Assembly: GCA_018292915.2 (NCBI GenBank)
Contig: JACVVK020000197.1
Span: forward strand, 727,501-791,500
DNA from: Batillaria attramentaria
Lineage: Eukaryota > Mollusca > Gastropoda > Batillariidae
DNA: 64,000 nucleotides
Direction of reading: 5' to 3'
Shown here: piece by piece, positions 46,242-58,880 of the stretch
Layout: each line of letters begins with the position of its first letter
Numbering within the stretch: the stretch's first letter is position 1
Made by a program: the position numbers and the translations under genes
The notes under the pieces: generated by a model
Database searches by the model: none
Seen by the model: only the letters and a program-made list of their open reading frames with translations
What the model was told of the DNA's origin: nothing

Positions 46242-46242
<1 letters not shown>
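45981..46242. mobile_element. Inverted-repeat MITE with internal (TG)n, copy 3
   Basis: CAGGCGCGTAGGAAGATGCT at the left and GGTTCCTACGCCCCTG at the right, with a TG run inside. It is inserted in a CA microsatellite: CA repeats flank both sides. It lacks the ACCACTGGTGGGCCC segment of the other two copies. Confidence 0.8.
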
Positions 46243-46282
<40 letters not shown>

Positions 46283-48138
46283 CGTGCACCGTGACTCAGT
46301 GGTGCAGGTGAACTAACAGCACGAATTCAGTATTCCCGTGTGTATAATAACAGATGCCCACCTTTTCAATCGAAAATGGTAAAAAGGGTCCAAGTGTTTA
46401 TCAAATCCAAGTCTCTTTAGGCCTTTTCACCAAGTGCTGGCAGTTTCAGTTTGTCACAAGTACTTCTTCAGTAAATTTTGCCTTCACTTATTCAGTGTGT
46501 ATGGCCAGAAATTAAAATTAAAAAAAAACAACCCTAGTTATAAAATCTCAGTGTAAGTAGCGTTCTCGGTGTGACCACATATTTGTAACGTGAAAGATCG
46601 CCGGTGGGTAAGTGGGTTAAACACTCTTCCCCCGCGCGACGTGAACTAGCGGGACTTGGCGTGACAGCAGCAGACGACACTTGACAAGTCCCGTGTCAGT
46701 GAACACACAACATGGCGTGCAAGGACAGCCGACGTTTAACGGTGTCAGTCGGACAACACATGTACGTTAGTGGCAGTTTGGAAGAGACTGGGTCTTGGAA
46801 TACCGGACTACACTGACTACGAGGTAAGCAACAGCGAAAACAGTCGCTAGCATAAACACTAATTCACCGGCATATTGGCTGACCTCCGCTTTCGTTTCTG
46901 TTCCTGTAGCTAATTCTCGCGCCATCCCTGTACACACATGGCACTGATAGTGTCGGGTCGTGGTGGAGGTTATGTTTTGGTCGTCACTGGCGAGCGATAG
47001 CTAGCTGTATGATTGACTGCACGTGAGAAAAGACTGCCATACAAAGGACGGCTCCTGGCTGGCTGGTAAAGTCGGATCGGCCACTCTCAGATCTACAGCC
47101 TACTTTCGCTGGCATCAGAGATCTCAGTGACAAAGCAAACAAGTGTTGTAGTGTGTGTCGGGGTGCAAGTTGTCCGGCGTTTGCTCTGTGCCGATTGTGT
47201 GGACGTGTGAAGTTCAGGGGTCGCGTGAGTACTTAGGGTTTTTTTTTTTTCGTTTTTTTTGCCGACTTAGAGACCCCTGTACATGTACTTGTGTTCAAAA
47301 GTTAAAAGGGGGGGGGGGGAGCTTTCTGGACTACGAGATCTTCAGTCAAAATGTGTATGGTTGTATTCTCAGCTTTCAGAAAGTGTCTATTTTATTTTAA
47401 TTTGATTTGAGTTGATTTGGTTCGTCATCAAAATGCTTTTGTGTTGTGATTGTGTTTACGCCCTAGTTTGCATCTCACTATGACTCATCAGCGTTATACA
47501 GTCTGCATCTGCATGCTTTGCTGTTCATGGTCCATGTGAATCACCTTCAGTGGCATTTGACTAGTTTCTATTCTGTTTCTAGAGAACTGGCCGTCAGTAT
47601 TGATAGCCTTCCGTGTGTTTCACATCACACGACACATCAAACCAAAATCGAAACTTCGCGTTTGCTTCTGCGCAGGGCAGTTGTGCACTAGTTCAGTGAA
47701 AAAGAAAGAAGGTACATGTATAATAGAATACAAGGTACGATGATAATATAAAGCTTACATCACTGTTTATCATTCAACCCCCCACTAGTGCTGCCCCCCT
47801 TTTTTAGGTGTAAACTGACGCTTTACAGAATGCAGCACAAGCTTACAGTTATTCGTGGGTCAGTGACAGTTCAGAATTTTTCAGAAGTCACAGGCGTCTG
47901 CGTGTAGCTGTCTAAAGGTGAAGTGTCATAGTATCTTCAGTGAGAGCAAGGCGGGACTCGTGTGTATAGCTTTTCACTGTCTCGTGCTGGCGTGCTTCTT
48001 GTACACTGAATGCAGCGACCCTGACATTGACAGCGTAGTAGAGCCGGTTTGAAACCTGAATTACGACAACTGACACACTGACAATAATAGACGTCCGACG
48101 TGACTCACGCTGTAAACGGTGGTGTGCTTTTATGCTGG

Positions 48139-48196
<58 letters not shown>

Positions 48197-48348
48197 CTGA
48201 GCTGCTTAATATGTGATATCTACCATCACACCACTTAGACACCTGGACAGTGACAGCGTCTGTAATGCTGGCACTGAGCCAACAGAAGCGAACTGGATGA
48301 CGCGGCGACCAACTGAGCGCTCCAGTAGTGTAACAACAATCGTAGTCC
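46243..48348. other. Intergenic with a possible first exon
   Basis: CA run 46243-46280 and GT run 48138-48195. At about 46640-46823 a stretch holds ATGGCGTGCAAGGACAGCCG, then a short frame that stops at once, and ends GACTACGAG before the donor GTAAGC. It could be a 5' UTR exon of a plus-strand gene. No protein is recognised. Confidence 0.3.
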
Positions 48349-48628
48349 CTCTCAAACCCTCGATCAGTTAAGTATCTTGGTGTAACTGTAGACCAAACTC
48401 TGTCCTCTCAAACCCTCGATCAGTTAAGTATCTTGGTGTAACTGTAGACCAAACTCTGTCCTCTCAAACCCTCGATCAGTTAAGTATCTTGGTGTAACTG
48501 TAGACCAAACTCTGTCCTCTCAAACCCTCGATCAGTTAAGTATCTTGGTGTAACTGTAGACCAAACTCTGTCCTCTCAAACCCTCGATCAGTTAAGTATC
48601 TTGGTGTAACTGTAGACCAAACTCTGTC
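48349..48628 (+). repeat. 56-bp tandem repeat inside LINE sequence, 5 units
   Basis: Units contain CCTCTCAAACCCTCGATCAG and TTAAGTATCTTGGTGTAACT. The unit codes for the LINE segment V-K-Y-L-G-V-T-V-D-Q-T-L-S, so a piece of a retroelement has expanded in tandem. Confidence 0.95.
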
Positions 48629-49228
48629 CATGGAAAGCCACATCGGTGCCGTGTGTCGTTCGGCCTTCTTTTCGCTCAGGAAAATCGCTTCTATTCGTTC
48701 CCTCTTGTCTGAATATTCCACTCCCCGACTCATCAATGCAACTGTCACACCTAGATTAGACTTTGTAATTCCGTCCATGTTGGTCTGCCAGCTGATCAAA
48801 TCAACCGCTTTCAGCGTGCACAGAACAGTGCAGCGCGTCTCATTCTCAAAACGCGTAAACGTGACCATGTTACACCTCTTCTGAAGGAATTGTACTGGCT
48901 ACCTGCTGTTCTATACCGTACCGTGTATAAAATAGCAACACTAGCTTACCGTCACTTTGACAAATCCCTCCCGCAGTACCTCACGGAGAAGCTCACTACG
49001 TATGAAACCTCCCGTTGACTTCGCTTATCTTCTGAGAAACTATTGAAAATACCCCTTATGGCCAACGTTCCTTCAGTTACTCTGCTCCCCAAATCTGGAA
49101 CTCACTGCCCGTCTGCCTTAGAAACCTCCCTGCTCTTTCGCAGCTCAAGTTACACCTTAAAACCTATCTGTTTCGGCAAGCTTTCCACTAAAATTTTTTA
49201 CTGTATCCTCCCCTGTATCCAATATCCG

Positions 49229-49294
<66 letters not shown>

Positions 49295-49367
49295 CGTGCA
49301 CTGAGTGCTCTCTTGGGCAGATTGTCTGCGCTATATAAGAACAATTTATTATTATTATTATTAGAAT
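48349..49367 (+). pseudogene. Decayed CR1/L2-like LINE, ORF2 C-terminal part and 3' end
   Basis: From 48600: VKYLGVTVDQTLSMESHIG, then SLRKIASIRSLLS. After frameshifts come RDHVTPLLKELYWLPA and later LPQYLTEKL, the same C-terminal LINE pattern as at 23490-24056. At least two frameshifts and an in-frame stop (near 49016) are present. A GT run (49233-49292) lies in the 3' UTR. The end is GCGCTATATAAGAACAATTT then ATT repeats, a typical CR1/L2-type terminus. Confidence 0.82.
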
Positions 49368-50731
49368 TTAATGTTCGACAATCGCGCAGAGTGCATGATA
49401 TTAAGAGCTGTTATTTTAATTAGCAAGTATGGAATTAGCACGTTAGAGGAAAACGCAAACTTCTCAGCGTTTTCGTTAAACGCCTGCGTTGACACGGAGC
49501 GAGTTTCTGACGTGACTCGATGACGTCATCTGCTGAACAGAGTTGGTTAGGGGTCCTGAACGAATGTTGTCAGCTCGCGACACCTCAAGCCCTTATGATG
49601 AAAACCAAAACAACCAACTCACCAAACAAACAACTCTACGTGTTTTTCGTTATCATCGTATACGACTCTGAATAGACCCACTGGTCAACCTGTGTTTCGC
49701 CATTCATACCTAACACTGTTACTCACAGTTTAGAGCGGTGACCGAGCACCGCCAGCCCGGCTGTGCTCTCGCGGTCCCACAAAGACTCGCCGGCGGAGTA
49801 CCGTCATTTTGAATCAATCACCAGTTGATCTGAACACGAGGGGGGATGGGTAGGGGTGGTGTAGAGAGAGAGAGAGAGGGTGATTTGTGAGTGATTACAT
49901 CTGACCGGTGATGCAATCAGCTACAGCGGGGTCTGTCAGATGTGGTGAACGTGAGAACAGGTGACAATGGTGGGTGCTTGATACCATCTAACTGACCACC
50001 AGGTAACCGCAGTATGGTAGGTTGGTGGGGGGGGGGGGAGTAGCTGACCAACAGTAAAATGACTCGGTAACTTTGATACAGCGACTTTGATGTGACCGCA
50101 GCATTCAGATTCACTGCATGGCGTATAGGTACTTTAAGTTATGATGACTTTTTGTCTGTCCGTTTTCACGCATACCTGACCTTTAATGAACCAGACATTT
50201 GGACCTATATAGGTTAGCGGTGACCGCGGAGGATGAGATGCTTCAAAACTTACAGAGTAAGTGTGACATGCACACAATTGTGCGTCACTCGCGCACACTT
50301 TAACTTATCCCCCTTAGTTGCTGTAATTATCTCGCCTGCCTGACAGTTGCCTCCTGTGCTAACGCGAAGCCAGCCCATTGTCGCCCCTGTTCAAAGGGAA
50401 GGCACCCTGGCAGGCGTGGCCATGTTGACACGATGACTCCTAGCCTGGGGGTTGTTGAGGTGGCAGGGGACGTGTTCAGCCCAAGGGAAAGATGGAGCGG
50501 TTCTTGGGTAGCTAAACAGTAGGACACTTGTCAGACTCTCTAACACACCTGCCGGCTACAGTTTCCAAATTGAGACCGGATGGAGATACAGTGAAGTCGA
50601 TGAATTTTGCCACTTTTAAGTCAGATAAACTGCATTGTGACGGCACTGGTTTGTGTTCAGAACTGAGATTGGCAAATTAAACGTATCACAATGAACGGCT
50701 ACGACTAGAATGCTAAACGATCAGCTGCTTC

Positions 50732-50765
<34 letters not shown>

Positions 50766-51533
50766 AGCACCGACATGCACAAGCCCGGACACTGTAAAAG
50801 ATATTTATCTCGGTATGCCGGCGTCCTCGGGGAAATAAAACTTCACAATTATGTCCTTTGTCGGCTGGTATCCATTCCATCAGAACTGTCAAACTTTGGC
50901 CTTTTTGTCACAAACACGCTCTGGAAAAATTAAAAGAAGAAGCAGTAATTCCCAGAATCCCACACCAATAATCATCAAAAGAATCTTGATCATTTTTAAA
51001 CACTTTATAGCTAGATTTATTTCGAGCCATTTTCCCTCCCATTTTCTGTATTTTGGGTCCATTTTTACCGTTACACAAGGAATGAGTGAGGTTGCCAGCT
51101 TATCAACATCCTGCTGTCAAGGTCACTACTGACCCAATGAGAGAAAGTTTCACACCTAGTGAACATGAAATGCCCCGGAACCTAAGTCTACCCCCCCCCC
51201 CCCCTTGGCTCCCCCCCCCCCCCCATTACCAAATAAGACAAATCGTCTTGCTTACTGACCTGCGCACCGTTGAAACCTTCCCACCTCAGGCATAATATTT
51301 CCGCTGTTGCGGTCATTGTCGTGTGGGTTTGGCGGCATTGTACACTGTTACAAAGTTTGTGGTCGGGATCGTAGGTACGTGTAAATGTGTGTTGTATATA
51401 TTGTACTGAATCAGGTTGAGGGAACGTGTGTCGACGACTGCTGTGTCGCGTGTATGTGGTGTGAAAGCGGAGGACTGTTGGAGACGATTTGATTGTAAGT
51501 TGTTTCCGCATTTGACTCAATGATCCTCTCTCC

Positions 51534-51536
<3 letters not shown>
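49368..51536. other. Intergenic
   Basis: GA runs (49863-49878, 50737-50762) and C runs (51191-51226). A low-repeat, AT-rich stretch (50810-51100) could be conserved regulatory DNA, but no motif is claimed. Confidence 0.35.

Positions 51537-51597
<61 letters not shown>
51537..51597 (+). repeat. (CA)n microsatellite
   Basis: A pure CA run of about 60 bases. Confidence 0.97.
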
Positions 51598-51599
<2 letters not shown>

Positions 51600-52520
51600 A
51601 AGGAAATCGGTTGCAGAAAGTACGACTTTGTGCTGTGGATAGTTTAACTCGCCAGTCTACATCCTCTTGGAATGGAAAACCAACGGCCTTTTTGTTTGTT
51701 TGTGTTTTGATGTTGTCACTGTCGAAATGGCGGAAAGGGACAAACTCCTCAACACCCACACCCACCCTAGTCACTGTCGTAAGTTTACACACACAACAAC
51801 TGTTGTCGCCAAAACTGGGCGACATTGACCAGTTGAGCCGTGGCTACTTCCGTTAATAGGTGTCCGCCGCCCCCTGTGGCTGTACTGGCCCAGCCGGCTG
51901 TGTACACACTGGGTGAATGGGGCCAGCTGACCAGTGGTCATAAAGGTCTCCAGGTGATGATTGTGAAACACTCGCCCGGGACCTATTGTACGTCTCATGT
52001 CAATCTGCCTTCAGCCGTCAGCTTTATTTCTCTCCTGGATTAGTATCGCTCTACCGCTCACGCGTTGGACAAGATTAGGGCGACATTAAGGTACATACCA
52101 GATCCGCAGTGTTAGTGGCCTGCAGGCCAGTCAGTCCCTCGGTCACAGTAGTGATGTGAAGCTGACGGAAAGGACGCTATAAGGTGTTCCCCTGCTGGTT
52201 CATGGTCACCCTGTGTGTTTGTTTCAGTTTGTGACAAGATTCTAACTGGAGAAACAAGTTAGTGACGACGTCAGCGTTGTAAACTGGATTATTACCGAGA
52301 GCGGTACAGTACAGAAGAGGTCATAACGGGGATCGTAGTGTTCAGTGTTGGCGGCACTTGTGACAGGATTCGCCGGTGGAGAGATTACGGTAAGTATCTT
52401 GTCCGTCTCTTGGAGTTACAGCGTCTTCTTGTTGCTGCATGAAACAGAGGTACAGTTAGCACAGTAATTGGCCACAGAGTCGAATTAGTCATAGTTCACT
52501 ACGTCATCTGTTAGCGTTAC

Positions 52521-52600
<80 letters not shown>

Positions 52601-53298
52601 GTGGTTGGATTTGCCACACAAAAACGACCGTAAAGACGTATTTTGTGCCGAATGCATCAGATTACATGTTGTCGACAACATGTGTTTGGTGTCAATTTGT
52701 TTACCACAACAGTTTCGCCATTCCTCTCCTTGTTATTGATGTTTGAATTCTGAATCACTCCACAAATTGCATCCTTACTGTACAAACCGTGAAAACGGAG
52801 GGAATCTGTTGATAACAGGCGGCCATTATTTGGGCAGCACTTGAATCGCTCCTGCAGGCCTAAAGACGCTATTGATTTTGGCTTAATTTCACTCCAGAAA
52901 CGTGCGCTCCTCGTCTTGATGAAGGGGGGTTGAAATTACCAGTAAGGACCGAGGTCGTGCTGCCGAGCTGCCTTGTGCAGAGAGAACCGTAGGCCTGCAA
53001 GCAGCATTTCTGAAGCCAGTAAATGAAATTTCATTTTTGTAGGATTTCCTTCGTAAACCGCCAGCAACCAGACCCGCGCTGAAATTCTTCTGATTTTTTT
53101 TTTTCTTTTTGCGACTGTGTGTTGGAATGATCAATACTGAAAGGAACTTTTGACGTTGAAAAATATTTAACACCCGTCACACTGCCACACGGCTTCTGTG
53201 GGAATGTGGAGCCAGGCCGGCTTGTTTGAGGTTATTAACTGTAGTCTGTCACGAGCCGATTCTAAACATGACGGGGGAAATTTGTTCCAAGAAAGTAA

Positions 53299-53358
<60 letters not shown>

Positions 53359-54250
53359 CGCGTACATGCGTGCGTGTGTGTGTGCGTGTGGTTCTATCTT
53401 GACTTGGGTTCTGATGGAATTCCTGCGCTTGCCGAGATGGCTGGTACTTATCCAGCAACTGAACCCCTAGTAACTGTTGCCCGGACCCACAAGGCCACAG
53501 GGCCATTTCAAGTTCCTTCCCTAATTATCATTTGTAGTTTGTAGCTGATCGATCAGAAGCGTGTTGTCCACAACACAAACTCTACGTGACGGCCTGTTTG
53601 AGTGACATGAGCGATCTACAGGATGGTTGGTAGCTGTGTGAAAGCTTGTGGGGCCTTGAACCGCAGTCAACTATGACCTCCTTTCAGATTACCCAGAATG
53701 CTTGCCCTAGAGAGGTCTATTGTTCCGTGTTGATTGTGTTTCCGGTCTGCTAGTCGTAATGTCGACTGAGCGGGCAGCCTAGCGTCGTTTAGTGTTGACA
53801 CGGGACAGCGGCTGTTGACACAGGAAATCAATATTTCCCTTTCACATTGGAACCTCTTGACCTAATAGACCCTAATAGGTTCTGCTTTCAAACGGTAAAA
53901 TAGCCTCTGTGATTTTTAGATCCATGGTGCTTAGGTCTATTTACCAAATGGCCATAGGATTGTACCACACATGCACTGAGAAAATGTTTCATTGCTACAG
54001 CGGTGGCATGCATGGTACAGTCACTGATCGACTCTGTCAGTTCATGCAGATTAATTTTTATTATTCATTTCACATAACTGAACAGATGACGAGTATTTTG
54101 CAATGCCGGGTTACAAGTTAAACAGCTCCTACTACACTGGCATGTACATTACATTTTGCTGAGTGATCCTCAGCGGGCCGTTAGTCGGATTAGATATCCA
54201 TGACCGCTAAATCTCCATCCAACAGAGAGAGATAGAGAGAGAGAGACTCG

Positions 54251-54284
<34 letters not shown>

Positions 54285-54984
54285 TGTTGTAGTGCCGGAT
54301 GATTATGGATTCCCGTAGATACTGAGTGTGACCAGTCACTGTGAGCATGCAGCAGCAGCAGGGCGGGGAGTAGGACGGCTGCCAGTGCTGGCTGCACCAT
54401 TATTGACTGCACCATTCAGACTCCGTGTGAACAATGTCATTGTCAGGTGGCCCCCGGCCAGCCGCCATCCAACGGGTCACGTGGTACGGCGTGTGGCACT
54501 GGTGGTAGGGACAGTAGCGGAATGCAGCACGGAGCAGCAGTTCTAGCCAGCGTATAGCCACAGGCAGCAGAAACTATTCACACAGTAGCAGCAGCAGCAG
54601 CGGCCGCTGTCTTACAGCTGTCAGTCTCCTGGCATTGACAGACTCCCGCGTGTCGCGCGCTTCACTCTCAGGCGGGCGGAGGGGACGGGGACGGGGAGTA
54701 GCAGGGACCGTCATCACTAGTGCTAATCTCCACAACTCCAGCCGACAGGGGGAGGTCATCCGAGGACCGAACCAAGCCCGGGTCAGTCAGTCGTGGGGCA
54801 GCTGGTGGACACCACACGCTTTGGCTGAACGGAGACTGCTTGGAACAAATCACACCCTGGATTTCCGTCCCTCAGGTAAACAAGAATTTTCCGTTTTGAT
54901 CGACACTTCTTTCTTCCGACGGGGATCCCTCTCCCCCTCCCCCCTCTCCCTCTCCCATTTCCACCACCGTAAAAAAAAAAAAAA
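51598..54984. other. Intergenic with candidate 5' UTR exons
   Basis: GT/GA run 52524-52600, GT/CG run 53300-53392 and GA run 54224-54285. About 52230-52390 ends GAGATTACG before GTAAGT, a consensus donor. About 54340-54875 is GC-rich with many CpGs and CAG/GCC repeats, and ends GTCCCTCAG before GTAAAC. These look like transcribed non-coding first exons or promoter regions of a gene to the right. No coding frame is recognised. Confidence 0.3.
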
Positions 54985-55072
54985 AGTGCTGGCTTTTTTC
55001 TTTTTCGTTGCCCCAGCTTTAATATCAAGTACCCGGGTCTAGTGGGGTGGAAATGGACAATAAACTCCTAAA
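54985..55072 (+). mobile_element. SINE 3' fragment
   Basis: GTGCTGGC, TTTTTCGTTGCCCCAGCTTT, AATATCA and GTGGGGTGGAAATGGACAAT then AAACTCC parallel the 3' half of the SINE at 56443. Confidence 0.65.
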
Positions 55073-55429
55073 TGATCAACCACAACCGAAACCGTTATTG
55101 TTACTGTTACAAAGCCGTTACTGTTACAAAGCCGTTACTGTTACTGTTACAAAGTCGTTACGATTACCGTTACAAAGCCACATCAGTGAACGGCTGTGTG
55201 TGGTAATGTTCCGGAGAGAGGCCGCCTTTACTGAGGAACACAGCCGGGTGACCAGGAAAAGAATGCGTGTAAGTGCGATTCTATTGCTTGTAATGAGCAC
55301 GCAGCCAGGACAGAAAAAGCCGGTTGCTGGAGAATGAAATGGCAGGAGACTGGTTGTAGAAGGAAGTTAGCGGATCGTCGTACAGTGCACATGGCAAGCT
55401 GATTGCGTGCTGACAGAGAGATAAGCGGC

Positions 55430-55461
<32 letters not shown>

Positions 55462-56442
55462 TGTTGAGTCATTCATACCGGTAGAGAGGTCGCTACAGAT
55501 TAGCTTGATCCATACCGGTGTGTGTCATACGATACTCGTATATTCAGCACCGGTGTGTTTTGCCGCAGGATTTTAGGAAAGTGTTGATGAAGAGTCTTTG
55601 TCATCTTGTATTGATTACACTAATATGTGTGTGTGTGTGTTTGTTGGGGGGGGGGGGGGTGTGGAGGTGGGTGGAGGGGTAAATGGGTACATGGGTGTTC
55701 TTTAAAAATGGCCGGCTAAACGCGTTGCCAGGTGTACGTTACTCTATCACGCAAGTGAAAATTGTGATTGTCCGTCATTTCTTTCTGTACGGATTATCCG
55801 GCCAAGGAGATTGCACTGTCTCTAGGAGTATTTCATGGACTGTGATGGCGCCTGACGCTGATCATAGTCTGTTGGAACACAAGTCTGCATATATTCAGAT
55901 AATTATAAGTATCCACGTGACGTCCAAAAGCACGTGAGGAGTAGCGGATGAGCCCAAACGGTTGGCGAGAACTGCAATGAAAACTGGAAGCCGGACAGAG
56001 TAGTGGTGATACTTGCAGTAACACCACGTCATTAGTGATGGATCTATTGACACTTTCCAGTGCTGATATACATCGATCACAGCGTGTTGTTCCAGTCGCA
56101 GACTCTCTCTGATGAAATCTTTATGTGTGTACGTCCAGTTGTTACAGCAAACACGGCCGTCGGAGGCTAGTTAGAACACTTTGCAAATTTCATTGAAAAA
56201 GTGAAGAGTTTGTTTGATAAGTTAAACGTGATGTCAACACTCAGAGCAACCACCCCTGTCCTTATCCCTCCCAACCCAAAAGAAACGACTGAAAAAAAAG
56301 CAACAAAAACGAAACAAAACAAAAACAAGGGAAAAAAGATTTCATTTTGACCGAATTTTCAAAGATAAAAGCGCAGGTAGGCGTTTCAAAATAGATGTAG
56401 GATAATTATAATTATATTGTCCTTTCCCTATTGTAAGTTTGG
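55073..56442. other. Intergenic
   Basis: GTTACTGTTACAAAGCC repeats (55096-55176), a GT run (55431-55461) and a G run (55646-55661). No gene recognised. Confidence 0.4.
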
Positions 56443-56612
56443 GGGAGCCGGGTTAGCTGAATGGTAGAGCGTTGGATTCCGAATGCTCGGGTCGTGAGTT
56501 CGATTTTCGGCTGGGACCACATACAGTGTATATTTGTGCTGGCCTTTTTCTCGTTACCCCGTCTTTGATATCACCCATACGTGGTGGAAATGGACGTAAA
56601 ACTCCTACCCAC
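56443..56612 (+). mobile_element. tRNA-derived SINE (best copy)
   Basis: GGGAGCCGGGTTAGCTGAAT and GGTAGAGCG give the box A region; GGTCGTGAGTTCGATTTTCG gives box B. The tRNA-like head is followed by GTGCTGGCC, TCTTTGATATCACCCATACG and TGGTGGAAATGGACGTAAAA then CTCCTACCCACC. It matches three or more copies in the window. Confidence 0.85.
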
Positions 56613-56694
56613 CAACCCTCTATTTTAAGTTTGGTATATTATCATTACCCAAAGTTGTCATCATACTTTGTAGGGCTTCGTTAGCTGGTCATGT

Positions 56695-57742
56695 TTGCGG
56701 TCAACTGATCAGCGTTTCTTTGTTGGACTGTACAGTAGAAATGGCAGAACTGAGATCAGCGTTTCTTTGTTCGACTGTACAGTAGAAATGGCAGAACTGA
56801 GTTCAGCGTTTCTTTGTTCGACTGTACAGTAGAAATGGCAGAACTGAGATCAGCGTTTCTTTGTTGGACTGTACAGTAGAAATGGCAGAACTGAGATCAG
56901 CGTTTCTTTGTTCGACTGTACAGTAGAAATGGCAGAACTGAGTTCAGCGTTTCTTTGTTCGACTGTACAGTAGAAATGGCAGAACTGAGATCAGCGTTTC
57001 TTTGTTGGACTGTACAGTAGAAATGGCAGAACTGAGATCAGCGTTTGTTTGTTGGACTGTACAGTAGAAATGGCAGAACTGAGATCAGCGTTTCTTTGTT
57101 GGACTGTACAGTAGAAATGGCAGAACTGAGATCAGCGTTTCTTTGTTGGACTGTACAGTAGAAATGGCAGAACTGAGATCAGCGTTTCTTTGTTGGACTG
57201 TACAGTAGAAATGGCAGAACTGAGATCAGCGTTTCTTTGTTGGACTGTACAGTAGAAATGGCAGAACTGAGATCAGCGTTTCTTTGTTCGACTGTACAGT
57301 AGGAATGGCAGAACTGAGATCAGCGTTTCTTTGTTCGACTGTACAGTAGAAATGGCAGAACTGAGATCAGCGTTTCTTTGTTCGACTGTACAGTAGAAAT
57401 GGCAGAACTGAGATCAGCGTTTCTTTGTTCGACTGTACAGTAGAAATGGCAGAACTGAGATCAGCGTTTCTTTGTTGGACTGTACAGTAGAAATGGCAGA
57501 ACTGAGATCAGCGTTTCTTTGTTCGACTGTACAGTAGAAATGGCAGAACTGAGATCAGCGTTTCTTTGTTGGACTGTACAGTAGAAATGGCAGAACTGAG
57601 ATCAGCGTTTCTTTGTTGGACTGTACAGTAGAAATGGCAGAACTGAGATCAGCGTTTCTTTGTTGGACTGTACAGTAGAAATGGCAGAACTGAGATCAGC
57701 GTTTCTTTGTTCGACTGTACAGTAGAAATGGCAGAACTGAGT
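56695..57742 (+). repeat. 47-bp minisatellite, about 22 units
   Basis: The unit contains GATCAGCGTTTCTTTGTTGG and ACTGTACAGTAGAAATGGCA. Every unit holds the perfect palindrome ACTGTACAGT. A G/C variant (GTTGGAC or GTTCGAC) alternates irregularly. Confidence 0.96.
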
Positions 57743-58813
57743 TCTTCACTCCAGTCTAGTCTCTGATGCTGCTGCTGCTGACGAGGATGATTAGGATGAT
57801 GAGGATGAGTGGGTAAACAGAAAACAAGTTTTCATTGGAGGTTGGTTTAGTTACTGCATTGTAAGTCAAGCTGTCAACGCTTCATACTCCAACACAGCCA
57901 CTCTCCTTCCAATCTGTGTAGCTGTCAGCGCCACGTCAGTAACAGTTGTCAGAGACTGAAGCTATTTTCAAACAGCGCCGCCTGGCCGGTGCTTTAAATA
58001 ATGAATCTCTCTTCCATTATGGAGCTCTCTTAGGAAGCTGGCAAGCTGAGTTTTTTTTCCCCTCCTCTCTATCCCCGAGTTCCTTTGATGAGTCACTGGT
58101 CCCCCTTGGTCCACATCCAGATACAGACAGAGGGGAGAAAAATGGATCTGTCGCGTGAGAGACTGCCACGCATAATCCGTCCATTTTGTTCACAGCGCGG
58201 GAGATGGGGAGGGGGGGGGGGAGTTGTCTCCCTGACGAATGTTTTTTGGCGTGCATTAGATGCATCTCCGCTAGTGGCACGGGGTACCGACCATTGCTGT
58301 GGGAGTCAGTTCCCAGCTTTTGCTTTTCAGCTGAGTCTGGTGTTGCTGGTGTTGCTGTTGCAGCTGATTTTGCTGGTGATGCTGCGGCTATTGTTATTTC
58401 TGGGGAAATTGCTGCTGCTTTTGTAGTGCAGTTAGAGTGACCTCCCCTGTCACCTCGAGGCTAGGACGGTAGTGGGCGGCACTGACTTGGGGAACCAACG
58501 TTTCTTTACTGAGAGTCTACACTGCCGCCGGCAGCTGCTGCTGTGCTGTTGTCATTAGCTGGCTGTTGTTGGTGGTGGTGGTGTTGGTCACGTGACACTG
58601 GAAGTCCAGTTCTGCCGTTGAACTCCGCTGTCCTCTCCGGTTCCTCCGGCACGTCCTCAGTTCCCGCACATACTAACCGTGGCCAGCTGTCTGGTGTGTC
58701 GGTCGGAATCTCACCTTCACGGTTCGTGGCTGCGTCAAAAGGCAGTGAGTCTGAACGAGAAGAGGCGCTATATATACTGACACGGCGGATGTTTTATAGC
58801 TTTTTCGTAAAAG

Positions 58814-58880
<67 letters not shown>

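Noticed and set aside
46700..46805. Short coding frame MACKDSRRLTVSVGQ
   Set aside because: Stops after 34 codons, before the donor at 46824; treated as a possible UTR exon only.
56443..56520. tRNA gene (also at 10264, 12590 minus, 39540 minus)
   Set aside because: Boxes A and B are present, but each is followed by a shared SINE body and tail and the cloverleaf is degenerate; retroposons fit better.
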